NCBI GenBank assembly: GCA_949752795.1
Contig: OX457057.1
Coordinates: forward strand, 105,489,513-105,553,512
DNA from: Hyperoodon ampullatus
Taxonomy: Eukaryota; Chordata; Mammalia; Artiodactyla; Ziphiidae
DNA: 64,000 nucleotides
Direction of reading: 5' to 3'
Shown piece after piece: positions 15,591 through 29,399 of this stretch; positions within the stretch are counted from its first letter, which is position 1, and each line of letters opens with the position of its first letter. The translations under genes and the position numbers were made by a program. The notes under the pieces were generated by a model. It searched no databases and was not told the DNA's origin. It saw only the letters and a program-made list of their open reading frames with translations.

Positions 15591-15745
15591 GTGTAGTGTG
15601 GTAAACTATAGAGAATTCAGAGTCAAAAACTCATTTTCTGGCCCTGGTGCAGTCCCAAATTTGCTGTATGATTTTAGATGTTGCTTGAATTTCTCTAGGT
15701 TTCAGTTTCCTCAAGCGAAATGAGGGTTGTCTTAGGTGATCCAAT
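15590..15745 (+). mobile_element. MIR-like fragment
   Basis: Direct-strand MIR pattern: GAGTCAAAAACTCATTTTC, ATGATTTTAGATGTTGC, then TTTCAGTTTCCTCAAGCG. Diverged. Confidence 0.5.
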
Positions 15746-15774
15746 CTTAAACTTTAAAATCTATGCAATTGTAT

Positions 15775-15930
15775 TTATTCTTTAAGACCACCTCTCCCAC
15801 AAAGTTTTCCTCACTGCTTGTGTTAATCTCTTCCTACTCTGAACTTCTTTAAACTTTATTGTTTATATCAAAATTTAATTTACCACTTATAGTGGAATCA
15901 CATTATTGTCTCTTATTAGCTCAAGTATTT
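15775..15930 (+). mobile_element. L2 3'-end fragment
   Basis: ACCTCTCCCACAAAGTTTTCCTC-like start and a TTTACCACTTATAG block as found in the 3' UTR of L2 elements. Weak. Confidence 0.4.
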
Positions 15931-15939
15931 CAGTGTGTA

Positions 15940-18030
15940 GGGGTGCCGTAGGTGTCCCTCTTGTTTCAAAACAATTTTTTTCCTCCTTCAAACACTCCCA
16001 TTCCTTTGAATCTCATGCCATCGTACTGTTTTACCTACGACATCTCCAAGTAGTTGTCATTTACTGACCTTCTCAATCATTCCCTTGATTCATTGCAGAT
16101 CTTGACACCTTGGATGGTCTTCCACTTCATGGCTTTTGGTGACATCCCCTGGATGACCCATCCAATACCCTATCTGCTCTGATTTTTCCATCGCCCTGTT
16201 TCTTCATCTTTTCCTCTTCTCCATCTCAGAAACTCCCATGGTCATATCTTTGCCCTTGGCAACACCAATAATCTTACCACTTTGCAAATCTCTGTTTCAA
16301 GCTACCCTCTCTAGATCACTACTTCCTATTCTTCTAGCTTATTACTCTATCATATCTGTCGAGCAATTATTTGACCTTCTTGAGACCTCTAATCAATGGA
16401 CACTGTCACTTTAAACAATCAGTCACCCTTTCTTGTTTTGCTTTCCTGTTTCTCTGGAATGGATTTTATATTCTTATCATTATATCCACTCCTTTGCCAT
16501 CACACTCACTCATCTCCCCAATACCATGTATCTGTATTCTTTCTCCTCTCTCCTGTCACTGTGGATGAGGTGACCCTACTCACATCCGAGGTCAAATTTG
16601 CCACTCAGGGTCTGCCCCAAATGTCATGTTCTCTCACCTTCTTTAACACTTTGCTATCCTGCCATCAGGCTCCCTTCTCCTGCATCATAAGTTCTCTCTT
16701 CCTACAGAATTATCATCATTTGCAAATCAACATGCTCTAGTATGTCTGATTTTAGAAAAACCTCTCACTTGGTCACACATCTCCCTCCAGCTGCAGTCCC
16801 ACTACTTTATTCTTTTCCGCAAAACTCTTGGTTACATCTATGTATTCCTGCTGCTGCTGATTCCTCTTTAGCCATTCTATACATAAGTGGCTTCAGTTGG
16901 CTTTGGTCTCCCCCGTGCCCTGGAACTGCTCTTGTCTAGATCACCAGTGATCACTATTGCCCAATTCCATGGTTATTCTTTATCTTACTCGACTTTTGAG
17001 GAGCATTTAGTATACTCGGAACACTCAGTCATTTTCACATTCCTATTTTTCATCTACCTTGCTGGGTTTTTCTTCTTAGCTGCCTTAACTGGCTCCTCCT
17101 CTGCCTGATTTTTACATTCTAGAGTTTGCCTTAGGTTGGTTCTCAAAGCATGGCCCTGTATCAGCAACATCAGCACCATCTGGAAACCTGTTACAACTAC
17201 CAATTCTCAGCCTCACAACTGGTCACATTAGTTAACTTAGAAATCACCCTTGATTCCTCTTATTTCTCACCCTCATGTCCAATCGATGAGCAAGCCCTGT
17301 TGTCTCTACCTCCAGGATATATTTCCAATTAATTTGCTTCTCACCATCTCCACCTCGAGCTCCTTAGTCCAGGTCTCTGTTCACACTCACACGTATCTTC
17401 TGTTGCTTCCTCCCTGCTTCCACCTTCCCCACTTCTCCCTTCCCTCACCACGAGCTATTGCCCACACATCTACCCGAGGGATCTTTTTCAAATATAAATT
17501 AGTCAGGTAACGACCCTGCTGCTCAAAACCTTCCAGTGGTGTTTGACTACAACTCCACTTAGAATAAAACTCCAAGTTCCCTATGCAGCATCACAGGATC
17601 TCACTGCTGTCCCTCTCTCTGACCTCATCTTCTACTTGTTCTGATGCCCATTTTCTTCCAGCTCCATGTCTTATTTTCTGTTTCTTCTCTCCTCAGGGCC
17701 TTCATATTTGCTGTTCCCACTACTTGGAATATTCCTTCCCCCCAGTCTTTGAATGGCTGCCTCCTTCTTGTCCTTCTTGTCTCAGCTCAAATGTCCCTTC
17801 AAGAGGGGCCTTCAAACCCCCTAATGGAGTGCTGTCTCTCTCCCTGAGACACTCTCCATACATTATACTGTTACATTATGTGACACCATTTGTTATAATC
17901 TGAATTTGATGTGTTTACTTATTTATTGTCTAGGTTTGCCCATAGCATGTTCAGCTGCATATGCCTTTGGCTTCTTGATTGCTGTATTTCCATGCCTAGA
18001 ACAACACCTGGCATTGAGTAAATCACCCCC
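15940..18030 (+). mobile_element. Long L2-type LINE tract, plus strand
   Basis: A CT-rich tract. CATGTCCAATCGATGAGCAA and the TTCCAGTGGTGTTTGACT region correspond to ORF2-end sequence of L2, followed by GCTCAAATGTCCCTTCAAG and the typical 3' end TGCCTAGAACAACACCTGGC. A MER5-like piece sits at about 17132-17215. Several short open frames are only remnants. Confidence 0.65.
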
Positions 18031-18860
18031 TAAATGAATAAACCTTATAAGAGAGAGAAGATTAAATCAGGAAGGCAAAAGGCTTGTACAAGGTAAATCC
18101 CTAATTCACCCATAAATGTGGCAAGATGCTCCCTCTATAAGAGGTAACTAAGACCCCTCAGCAGATTCCCAGCTCACTTTCAATATTGAACATGCCCACA
18201 GGAATCAAGGGGTGCAAATGTATCTACACAATTTAGATTACTCTGTTTTTTTTTCTTTCTTTCTCTTTTTACCACCCATATTTAGTTGAATTAACTGCTG
18301 TGAAATCAGTGTAATGTGACTCCATGGAAACTAGATATTATTCTGTAGTATTCCACACTTCAGTTTCTGCTACCCCAATAAGTCGATGTGCTGTGCAAGA
18401 CAGAGACTACATCTTACGTTTCTCTTCTAGCACCTGCGGAACAAGGAAGTAATAGGTAAATCTAAGTCCTACTACCAAATCACTGGCTGCTCAAACAAAG
18501 CTACCAGGTTCCTGAGTTTCAGTAAATCACACAAGCTCTTAGAACCATGAGGGATAAAATAAAATAATAAATGAATCAAAATAAAATAAAATGAAGAAAT
18601 AAAATAACAAATCTTAAAAAAAATTTTGTTATCTCTTTCCTTCAATGTGGGACTTGTAGTCATTCTCAAAATATTTTTTGAGACACTTTGATGTGCTAAG
18701 AAGCCTTACAAAGTCCCATAGGTTCAGGATCCATGACCTTCTAGAATTTTTTCTGTAACCACCAACCATGCCCTCAGCCCCCAGGGCCATCTCCCATACT
18801 CCAGAAAGACATAATGTTCAGTGCTGAGAAACAATGAGATAAAGCAAATGACTGCCATAC
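18031..18860. other. Intron, nothing recognised
   Basis: AT-rich, with an AAATAAAAT-type low-complexity patch at about 18558-18610. Confidence 0.5.
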
Positions 18861-18992
18861 CTTTGATAGATACTGTTAAATTTTCAGTTCGTTTCTGGCT
18901 AGCAGACTCCTTGGTATTCACAAAGTTCTCCGATTTTGGAAGACTAAGCGTATCTGAGGATTCCTGTTCTGAAACTTTGTTTTTCTGGGAAT
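18861..18992 (-). CDS. SPAG17: SPAG17 coding exon (low-conservation linker)
   Basis: Acceptor TTTCTTTTTAAG, donor ATCAAAG|GTATGG. Phase 1 in and out. Residues DSQKNKVSEQESS, LPKSENFVNTKES, QKRTENLTVSIK. Polar, low complexity and probably disordered. It is the exon that differs most from the human protein as I recall it, but length and phase are kept. Confidence 0.88.
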
Positions 18993-20090
18993 CTTAAAAA
19001 GAAACCCAGAACAAATATTTTAAAGTGATATTCTGGACAATGATACAATGACTACTAATGTTTGTATTACAATGAACAAGGGGCCTTTCCCCCAACTGTC
19101 TTTAGAAAGACTAAATGGAAGAAAGCCATTAAGAGGCTGGGATTATCATTATATGACAAATGTTTGCCATTAACAAACAGGACAGTATCTATAAGACTCA
19201 AACTCCCAAGGAGCTAGCTGTTTCTTTCCGGGCCTTATGACCACATAGTAGTTGTTACCTTGTTGGCTTATGAAACAGGGACCAGGTAATTTGACCTACT
19301 TTTACTTGGCAAGAGTAACTAAAAGGTGATGTTTTTTAGAAAGTTTCCACTCTTAAATCCATTTATTACTATGAACATGTAGCTCTTTATTAAAATGCAC
19401 TCTAAGAAATCAGTGCAAAATGAAACAAATTTTAAATAAATATATCAAGGACTGGGGATGCAAACACATTTCAACTTGTGTGTACGCCAACCCTGGTTAA
19501 ATGGTGGTGGCTGCCTGGAGGACTGTGTTGAAGAAACTGTGGCCTTGCCCCCTTTCAAGGGGAGAGTAGGTTTGATTGGTTAGTGTCGTCTGCCCAGGGT
19601 GCAGGTGGCAGCACAAGCACCATCAGACTTCATCCCTGATTTAGCCCCATCACATCTACAAGTCATTGTTCCAGCCTTAATCTTTGCTTTGCAAACTCTG
19701 TGGTAATTGGCTGTGCTCATTCCAGGCAGCTGAATTTGTGGTATTGTACAGTAGAAAATCCCTCTATCTGGGCATTTTAACCACCCAGTTTATTAAAGAG
19801 AAGCACTAAATTTCATTTCATCCCTAAATTCTTCAACATGCATCTCCTGAAATGAAGACATTCCCCTCCATGTCCACAATACCATCACCAAACCCAAAAA
19901 CACTTACAGTAATCCAGCAATGCCCTCTCATATACAGTCCCTAAATCAAACTCATGTAATTCATCCAAGTATTTTCGATAGCTGTTTTTTTCTCAATCCA
20001 GCATCCAAAATGTATGTATCACAAGTAGTTTTTATACCTCTTTTGTCTCTTTTATTATAGAACAATCACCTCATGTTTAAAAATTTTTTT
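18993..20090. other. Intron, nothing recognised
   Basis: No exon, tRNA or clear repeat seen. It ends in the T-rich target site of the next L1. Confidence 0.5.
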
Positions 20091-20108
20091 AATGACATTT
20101 ACTTTTTT

Positions 20109-21305
20109 TTAACATCTTGATTGGAGTATAATTGCTTTACATTGTTGTGTTAGTTTCTGCTGTATAACAAATTGAATCAGCTATACGTATACATATATCC
20201 CCATAACCCCTCCCTCTTGTGACTCCCTCCCACCCTCCCTATCCCACCCCTCTAGATGGTCACAAAGCATTGAGTTGATAGCCCTGTGGTATGCAGCTGC
20301 TTCCCACTAGCTATCTATTTTACATTTGGGAGTGTATATATGCCAATGGTACTCTCTTACTTTGTACTCTGTCCCAGCTTATACTTCCCCCTGCCCGTGG
20401 GTACATCTCTGGGCTTTCTATCCTGTTCCATTGATCTATATTTTTGTTTTTGTGCCAGTACCATGCTGTCTGGTTTACTGTAGCTTTGTAGTATAGTCTG
20501 AAGTCAGGGAGTCTGATTCCTCCAGCTCCGTTTTTCTTTCTCAAGATTGCATTGGCTATTCAGGGTCTTCTGTGTTGCCATACAAATTGTGAAATTTTTT
20601 GTTCTAGTTCTGTGAAAAATGCCATTGGTAGTTTGATAGGGATTGCACTGAATCTGTAGATTGCTTTGGGTAGTATAGTCATTTTCACAATGTTGATTCT
20701 TCCAATCCAAGAACATGGTATATCTCTCCATCTGTTTGTATCATCTTTAATTTCTTTCATCAGGGTCTTATAGTTTTCTGCATACAGGTCTTTTGTCTTC
20801 TTAGGTAGGTTTATTCCTAGGTATTTTATTCTTTTTGTTGCAATGGTAAATGGGAGTCTTTCCTTAATTTCTCTTTCAGATTTTCCATCATTAGTGTATA
20901 GGAATGCCAGAGATTTCTGTGCATTGATTTTGTATCCTGCTACTTAACCAAATTCATTGATTAGCTCTAGTAGTTTTCTGGTAGCGTCTTTAGGATTCTG
21001 TCATCTGCAAACAGTGACAGTTTTACTTCTTCTTTTCTGATTTGGATTCCTTTTATTTCTTTTTTTATCTCTGATTGCTGTGGCTAAAATTTCCAAAACT
21101 ATGTTGAATAATGGTGGTGAGAGTGGGCAACATTTTCTTGTTCTTGATCTTAGAAGAAAGTGTATTCTGTTGGTTTTGGATGGAATGTCCTATAAATAAC
21201 AAGTCCATCTGGTCTAATGTCTCATATAAAGCTTGTGTTTCCTTATTTATTTTCATTTTGGATGATCTGTCCATTGGTGAAAGTGGGGTGTTAAAAGTCC
21301 CCTAC

Positions 21306-21354
<49 letters not shown>

Positions 21355-23424
21355 TTTGCTGTACGCGGGCCTCTCATTGTTGTGGCCTCTCCTGTTGTGG
21401 AGCACAGGCTCCGGATGCACAGGCTCAGTGGCCATGGCTCATGGGCCCAGCCGCTCCGCGGCATGTGGGATCTTCCCGGACTGGGGCACGAACCCGTGTC
21501 CCCTGCATCGGCAGGCGGACTCTCAACCACTGCGCCACCAGGGAAGCCCATCCCCTACTATTATTGTGTTACTCTCGATTTCCCCTTTTATGGCTGTTAG
21601 CATTTGTCTTATGAATTAAGGTGCTCCTATGTTGGGTGCATAAATATTTATAATTGTTACATCTTCTCCTTGGATTGATCCCTTGATCATTGTATAGTTT
21701 CCTTCTTTGTCTCTTGTAATGGTCTTTATTTTAAAGTCTGTTTTGTCTGATATGAGAATTGTTACTTCAGCTTTCTTTTGATTTCCATTTGCATGGAATA
21801 TCTTTTTCCAACCCCTCACTTTCAGTCTGTATGTGTCTCTAGGTCTGAAGCGGGTCTCTTGTAGACAGCATATAGATATGGGTCTTGTTTTTGTATCCAT
21901 TCAGCCAGTCTATGTCTTTTGGTTGGAGCATTTTATCCATTTGCATTTGAGAAAATTATCGATATGTATGTTCCTATTACCATTTTCTTAATAGTTTGGG
22001 GTCTGTTATTGTAAGTCTTTTCCTTCTCTTGTGTTTCCTGCCTAGAGAAGTTCCTTTAGTGTCTGTTGTAAAGCTGGTTTGGTGGTGCTGAATTCTCTTA
22101 GCTTTTGCTTGTCTGTAAAGGTTTTAATTTCTCCATTGAATCTGAATGAGATCCTTGCTGGGTAGAGTAAACTTGGTCGTAGGTTTTTCCTTTTCATCAC
22201 TTTAAGTAAGTCCTGCCACTCCTTTCTGGCTTGCAGAGTTTTTGCTGAAAGATCAGCTGTTAACCTTATGGTGATTCCCTTGTATGTTATTTGTTGCTTT
22301 TGCCTTGCTGCTTTTAATATTTTTTCTTTATATTTAATTTTTGATAGTTTGATTAACATGTGTCTTGGCGTGTTTCTCCTTGGACTTATCCTGTATGGGA
22401 CTCTGTGCTTCCTGGACTTGACTGACTATTTCCTTTCCCATATGAGGGAAGTTTTCAACTATAATCTCTTCAGATATTTTCTCAGTCCCTTTCTTTTTCT
22501 TCTCTTCTTCTTCTGGGACCCCTATAATTCGAATGTTGGTGTGTTTAATGTTGTCCCAGAGGTCTCTGAGACTGTCCTCCATTCTTTTCATTCTTTTTTC
22601 TTTATTCTGCTCTGCAGTAGTTATTTCCACTATTCTATCTTCCAGGTCACTTATCTGTTCTTCTGCCTCACTTATTCTGCTATTGATTCCTTCTAGAGAA
22701 TATTTAATTTCATTTATTGTGTTGTTAATCATTGTTTGCTCTTTAGTTCTTCTAGGTCCTTGTTAAACATTTCTTGTATCTTATCCATTCTGTTTCCAAG
22801 ATTTTGGATCATCTTTACTATCATTATTCTGAATTCTTTTTCAGGTAGACTGCCTATTTCCTCTTCATTTGTTTGGTCTGGTGGGTTTTTACCTTTCTCC
22901 TTCATCTGCTGCATATTTCTGTCTTCTCATTTTGCTTTACTTACTGTGTTTGGGGTCTCCTTTTAGCAGGCTGAAGGTTCATATTTCCCGTTGTTTTTGG
23001 TGTCTGCCCCCACTGGGTAAGGTTGGTTCAGTGGGTTGTGTAGGCTTCCTGGTGGAGGGGACTGGTGCCTGTGTTCTGGTGGATGAGGCTGGATCTTGTC
23101 TTTCTGGTGGGCAGGACCGAGTTCTGTGGTGTGTTGTGGGGTGTCTGTGAACTTAGTATGATTTTAGGCAGCCTCTCTGCTAATGGGTGGGGTTGTGTTC
23201 CTGTCTTGCTAGTTGTTTGGCTTGGGGTGTCCAGCACTGGAGCTTGCTGGTCTTTGAGTGGAGCTGGGTCTTAGCATTGAGATGGAGATCTCTTAGAGCT
23301 CTCGCCAATTGATATTATGTGGGGCCAGGAGGTCTCTGGTGGTCCAGTGTCCTGAACTCGGCTCTCCCACCTCAGAGGCTCAGGCCTGACACCCCGCCAG
23401 AGCACCAAGACCCTGTCAGCCATA
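20109..23424 (-). mobile_element. L1 LINE, minus strand, internally deleted, 5' chimeric
   Basis: The 3' end is at the left: a poly-T run then AACATCTTGATTGGAGTATA, the reverse complement of the L1 3' end. ORF2 3' sequence (20290-21130) passes directly into ORF2 endonuclease sequence (21155-21900), so most of the reverse transcriptase is missing. ORF1 follows (about 22040-22914, broken by frameshifts; coiled coil INSRISEAEEQISDLEDRI), then a 5' UTR to about 23424. Target duplication AATGACATT-T/G-ACTTTTTT is at 20091-20108 and 23824-23841, so the whole insertion also includes 23425-23823. Confidence 0.85.
21313..21550 (-). mobile_element. CHR-type SINE with expanded (ATT)n tail
   Basis: Reverse orientation: (ATT)n tail, then GTACGCGGGCCTCTCA, box B complement and ACCAGGGAAGCCC head. 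Target duplication TCCCCTACTATTATT at 21298-21312 and 21551-21565, inside the L1 endonuclease region. It is little diverged from other copies, so young. Confidence 0.92.
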
Positions 23425-23823
23425 AGGAATTATCAAGATAGTGGTCACTGGCAAGTGAAACCACAAGAGGAGAGGCCCGTGCTGTGCCTGGTTCTACTGA
23501 GCAATTTTCAGACATTAGCTCATTCTGGCAACAGGGCAACTGGGTCAGCGAGGCACGATGGTGTCCATGAGGTGAGCGGCGCTCAGCAGATGCGAGGCCT
23601 GAGGGGCCCTGTCGAAGCCTTCAGGGAAGGCCAACAACGGCCAGGACTCCAGCCTCCTGCGGCTGCAGCGTCTTTAGCGTCTCCTTCCCAATGTCAAGTT
23701 GCTCTCACTCCTGCTTTGGTGGCCGTGCCTTTACCCTGAGTTTCTTCATGAGGTAAGCGCTCCCTGAGGTGAAAAGCGCGGGCCTCACTGAAGCATGAGA
23801 AATGAGGGTGGAGCCATGGGGCC
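23425..23823. other. Non-L1 segment inside the L1 target duplications
   Basis: About 400 bp, GC-richer than the flanks, with CpG sites (GAGCGGCGCTCAGC). It lies between the 5' end of the minus-strand L1 and the right-hand target duplication. It does not match the 5' UTR of the near full-length L1 at 33395. A 94-codon plus-strand frame (23455-23739) exists but has no recognisable domain. Probably cDNA of another RNA joined to the L1, either by template switching or by second-end priming. Confidence 0.5.
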
Positions 23824-23841
23824 AATGACATTGACTTTTTT

Positions 23842-25785
<1,944 letters not shown>

Positions 25786-25789
25786 TGAC

Positions 25790-26235
25790 TTTCCATATTA
25801 GAAAATGTACTGGGGAGGCAATAGTCCAGCTAAAAACTACACTTCCCAGCCTTCCCTCTATATACGGATAGCCAGTAAGATGTAAACTGAAGTCACTGGG
25901 TAAGACTTCAGAAAGCTTTTAAAGAGGGCTAACTCAGCTGGAAGGCTTTCCCTTTGTCCTTGCTTCATTTCTTTTCCTACTTCCTAAAATATGAATGAAA
26001 TGGCTGTAGCTGCAGCAGTCATTTTGCAACTAGGAAGCAAACTTGAGGATGGAAATCATGTGCTAAGAATGATGGAACAGAAAAAAGGAAGGAATCTTAG
26101 TTCCTGATGATGAAGTGGCACTGCCTGCCATGGACTGCCCACTTCCGACTTCTTTTACGTTAGGAAAAACAAACTTGTTTCTTGTAAAACACTGATTTGG
26201 GGGTTGTCTGTTAAATGCAGCCAAACCTAACCCTA
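25790..26235 (+). mobile_element. Old MER-type interspersed repeat
   Basis: AAAACTACACTTCCCAGCC, AGCTGCAGCAGTCATTTTGC, GGACTGCCCACTTCCGAC and GTCTGTTAAATGCAGCC match the layout of a common mammalian repeat whose name I cannot fix. Related sequence appears at 63790-64000. Confidence 0.5.
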
Positions 26236-26254
26236 TCTGAAATAATTTTCATTT

Positions 26255-26665
26255 TTAAGTGCTTATTGCATGCCAGGAAAACTTTGCAAAGTACTTTACA
26301 TTTAATCTTACAATAACTCTATGAGTTACTATTATTATCCCCATTTTATTCGTCAAAAATTCAAGGCATAGAGAAGTAACTAGTAAGAGGTAAAGTCTCA
26401 ATTAAAACCCAGGTTGCCTGCACCAAAGCCCGTGATCTTGAGAAGTGCTTATGCAAGTCAGCTGTTAGTGAACTGACAGAGATCTTAGATACTAGGTGGT
26501 CTAATCATCCTCATTTTATAGATAAGCAAACTGAATTCCTGAAGTAAGTTTTACTGAAGTAAAACAACCAGCTGGAATCATACAGTCTGCAAATAATCAA
26601 ATTGGAGCTGATTCTAGGTCTGCTGGCTCTAAGACCAGTGCTCTTTCTCTTATACTAGATGGCCT
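26255..26665 (-). mobile_element. Two MIR fragments
   Basis: CTTTACATTTAATCTTACAATAAC with TTATCCCCATTTTATTCG, then AACCCAGGTTGCCTGC (26255-26460). A second with CCTCATTTTATAGATAAGC and CTAAGACCAGTGCTCTTTC (26500-26660). Both are reverse complement of MIR. Confidence 0.65.
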
Positions 26666-26689
26666 CTCTGGAAATACCGGCTGAATGAA

Positions 26690-27270
26690 AATCGTCTTAT
26701 TTAAACAGCTTGAATTTCTCATTAAAATCTCTCTACTAGCTCACTGGTTTCATTCATCAATCTATGGAAGTCTGGCTACTGCCTATCACTCTCTTAAAAT
26801 TGTTCTTACAAAAGAAATCAATAAACCTTCCAACCGATAAGCACAAATTCCTCTTTTCATTCTCCTTTCTGATTCTTCCATGGCATCTGACATTTGTTGA
26901 CTACCTTCTATTTCCTTGAAACTTTCTCCCTCCTTAACCCTCCTCCCCTGTCCATTTTCCATGTTGCCAGCCCTTCTCTTTCTAGGACATATATCTAATT
27001 ATGTGTTTCACTTTCTTCTTCAAAAACTTTTGTTGGCTTGCCATTTCTACCTATGGGTTAAAATTCGAAATTGTTAATGTTTCAAACATTTTTTAAAATG
27101 TGAATGGATAACACATGCAAATGTACATAACTCAAAAAGTAGAAAAGAGTACATAATGAAAAGGAAGTCCATCTTGCACTATCCCCTAACCTCTCAGTCT
27201 CCTTCTCCACAGGCACTCACTGTCACCAGGCTCTTGGATATCCTTTCAGGGATATTCTATAGGACAGTAT
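26690..27270. mobile_element. Possible L2 and old L1M fragments
   Basis: 26850-27060 has the CT-rich style of an L2; 27070-27260 (AAAAGTAGAAAAGAGTACAT, CACAGGCACTCACTGTCACC) resembles old L1M 3' sequence. Both assignments are weak. Confidence 0.35.
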
Positions 27271-27909
27271 ATATTTCTAGTTTGACTTTGTATAGAGGAG
27301 TGGCCCATGAGACCTAAGGTCTTATCTCACCACCTCTCCAACGCATTCCACAAGGTAGCCCAGACGTTTTTATTAAGAAGCATATTCATCCTGGGAGTCA
27401 TTCTGGAGAGGAGCCATGCAAATGTGTACAGTGGTACCATATGTACTACTATACACTCAATAAATATATCTGGCTTCCTTTCTTTAGGGCAAGAGGGCTG
27501 GGGTTGGAATCCTCAGCCAGGATTGAAAGGAAACCAGAGCACACAAGGCTTAGAGCACATTCCTCGTGTGCATTATAAGAATCCTTGCGTGTTTACAACT
27601 ATGCTCTGCATTAAGTTCTAGAATATTTATTAGTATATTAGAATTACCAAAGCACAGAGAATACCTGAGAGCTTCCTTGCTTATGAGAGAGAGAGGATCT
27701 ACCTAATGGTCAAATGGGCTTCCTCAAAAGATAATAACGTCACTGCCCAAAAGATGAATGACTGCTGGGCAGAAATGTAGCAGAATTTAAAGAACATCGG
27801 GAAGCCTGGATGGTAGGACTTTGCAACCCACTCCATTCTAAAATTCTATGACTCCACCAAACTGGGTCTTTCACATGTTTATTTTATGTATAGTTCAGGG
27901 TAGAATTAC
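27271..27909. other. Intron, nothing recognised
   Basis: Contains a 104-codon plus-strand frame (27307-27621) without any recognisable domain. Confidence 0.45.
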
Positions 27910-27957
27910 CTCTTTTGAGCTAACTTTTCTTTCCAGCGCTTTGTTGTTTCTGCGTGC
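27910..27957 (-). CDS. SPAG17: SPAG17 coding exon (short, 48 bp)
   Basis: Acceptor CTTTTACACAG, donor AAGAG|GTAATT. Phase 2 in and out. Encodes HAETTKRWKEKLAQK; the TKRWKEK core corresponds to SKRWKEK in human SPAG17. Both flanking Arg codons are split across introns, which helps fix the borders. Confidence 0.92.
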
Positions 27958-28176
27958 CTGTGTAAAAGGAAAGGAAAAAAAAATATGATGAAAAAGGGCA
28001 ATGTTCTCAGCTTACAGATAATAAAAGAAAACCCACCCTTGTATGATAAATTGTTAACAACATGGAAGATGAAAGGCTAATTCCTTGATGTAGTCACCCA
28101 CTGTAGGACACCCGCACCTCTCCATTTCCTCATCATTTCCTTAATACTGATTGGAACAGATTATTGGATCAGCTTA

Positions 28177-28302
<126 letters not shown>

Positions 28303-28704
28303 TTATCCTCACTTCTTGACAGCCCAACACACAATCAGTACACAATTGTGTGTACACAGTACACACAATTACTCATTTGAGATGTTTTCTAAGAGCCTAT
28401 ATTGAGTCTACCAAGTGATTACTAGAATTTCCATGACCAAGCAATAATATAACAGGAAACCAGGTATCTCTATGAAATACCCTTTTAGAGAACATACATC
28501 TTATAGTCAAAATGTAAAATGTAAGTGACACCTTATTTGTCCCACATCACTGGGGGTGTCAGTGTTCTACCTAACTGAATTTCTTCACATCTGAAGCACC
28601 AAAGCTCAAAAAAATTAAACACTTTATTGAAATTGTTTTTCTAAAACAATATCTAAAGATCTAAACCTAAGAATATGAATATAATACAACAGTTATTTGA
28701 TAAT

Positions 28705-29025
28705 TCGGGCAGTGGTTCTCAGAGGTTATTCCAGAGAACATGGTCTTGGCGGGATGTTAACAGGAGATTAAAAAAGAAAGAAGGTTCCATGTTCCATGGT
28801 TATATGAATTTGGGAAACACTGATTTTTACAAGGTTAAATATGTCTCATTACTGTAGAGCTTTTCTGGACCCTTAATTAGTTCATGTACCTTGTGGCTGT
28901 CTAAGAAGGTAAGGCAATATGCAGCATTATGCAAACTTATGTTAGCATAGAACTCACTTTTTTTTTCTGGAGCTGTCTCGTAGACTAGTGTTTTAGGAAG
29001 TACTTTGGGGAGCATTGACTTAGGA
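28705..29025 (+). mobile_element. Possible hAT-type nonautonomous element
   Basis: Begins GGCAGTGGTTCTCAGAGG and ends near TTTGGGGAGCATTGACT; internal CTTGTGGCTGTCTAAGAAG. Terminal-repeat-like ends suggest hAT. Family unknown. Confidence 0.4.
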
Positions 29026-29204
29026 TTACCACTATTAATGTGTCAGGGGCAGCTGTAAACATGCAAGACTCTGTTTGATTCCTGCATCTGTTTGTCTGTT
29101 TGAAAAATACGTTTGATTTGTCCTTCACTATTGGGCAGCCTGTGCATTTACCTTACAGTGATTGTTCCCTCACACCAGAGGTTAAAAATTCAAATGCTAC
29201 AATG

Positions 29205-29397
29205 TAGGATCACCAGATAAAGTATAGGGCACCTAGTTAAATTTGAATTTCAGAGAAACAACAAAAAAATCTTTAGTATAAGTATGTTCCATGTTATTCT
29301 GGGACATCCTTATAACAAAAAAATTTGTTGTTTGTCCAAAATTCAAATTTAACTTGGCCTTCTGCCTTTTTATTTGCTAAATCTGGCAACCCTAACA
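29205..29397. mobile_element. Palindromic MITE (MER53-like)
   Basis: A ~190 bp element that is nearly its own reverse complement. The left half has GATCACCAGATAAAGTATAGG and TTAAATTTGAATTTCAG; the right half has CAAAATTCAAATTTAACTTGG and AAATCTGGCAACCC. The centre holds TTAGTATAAGTATGTTCC against GGACATCCTTATAAC. Length and structure recall MER53; the name is from memory. Confidence 0.65.
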
Positions 29398-29399
29398 TA

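Noticed and set aside
22268..22696. 142-codon plus-strand frame
   Set aside because: It is the antisense of L1 ORF1.
23455..23739. 94-codon plus-strand frame in GC-rich DNA as a possible gene
   Set aside because: No recognisable domain. The segment lies inside L1 target duplications and is better explained as inserted cDNA.
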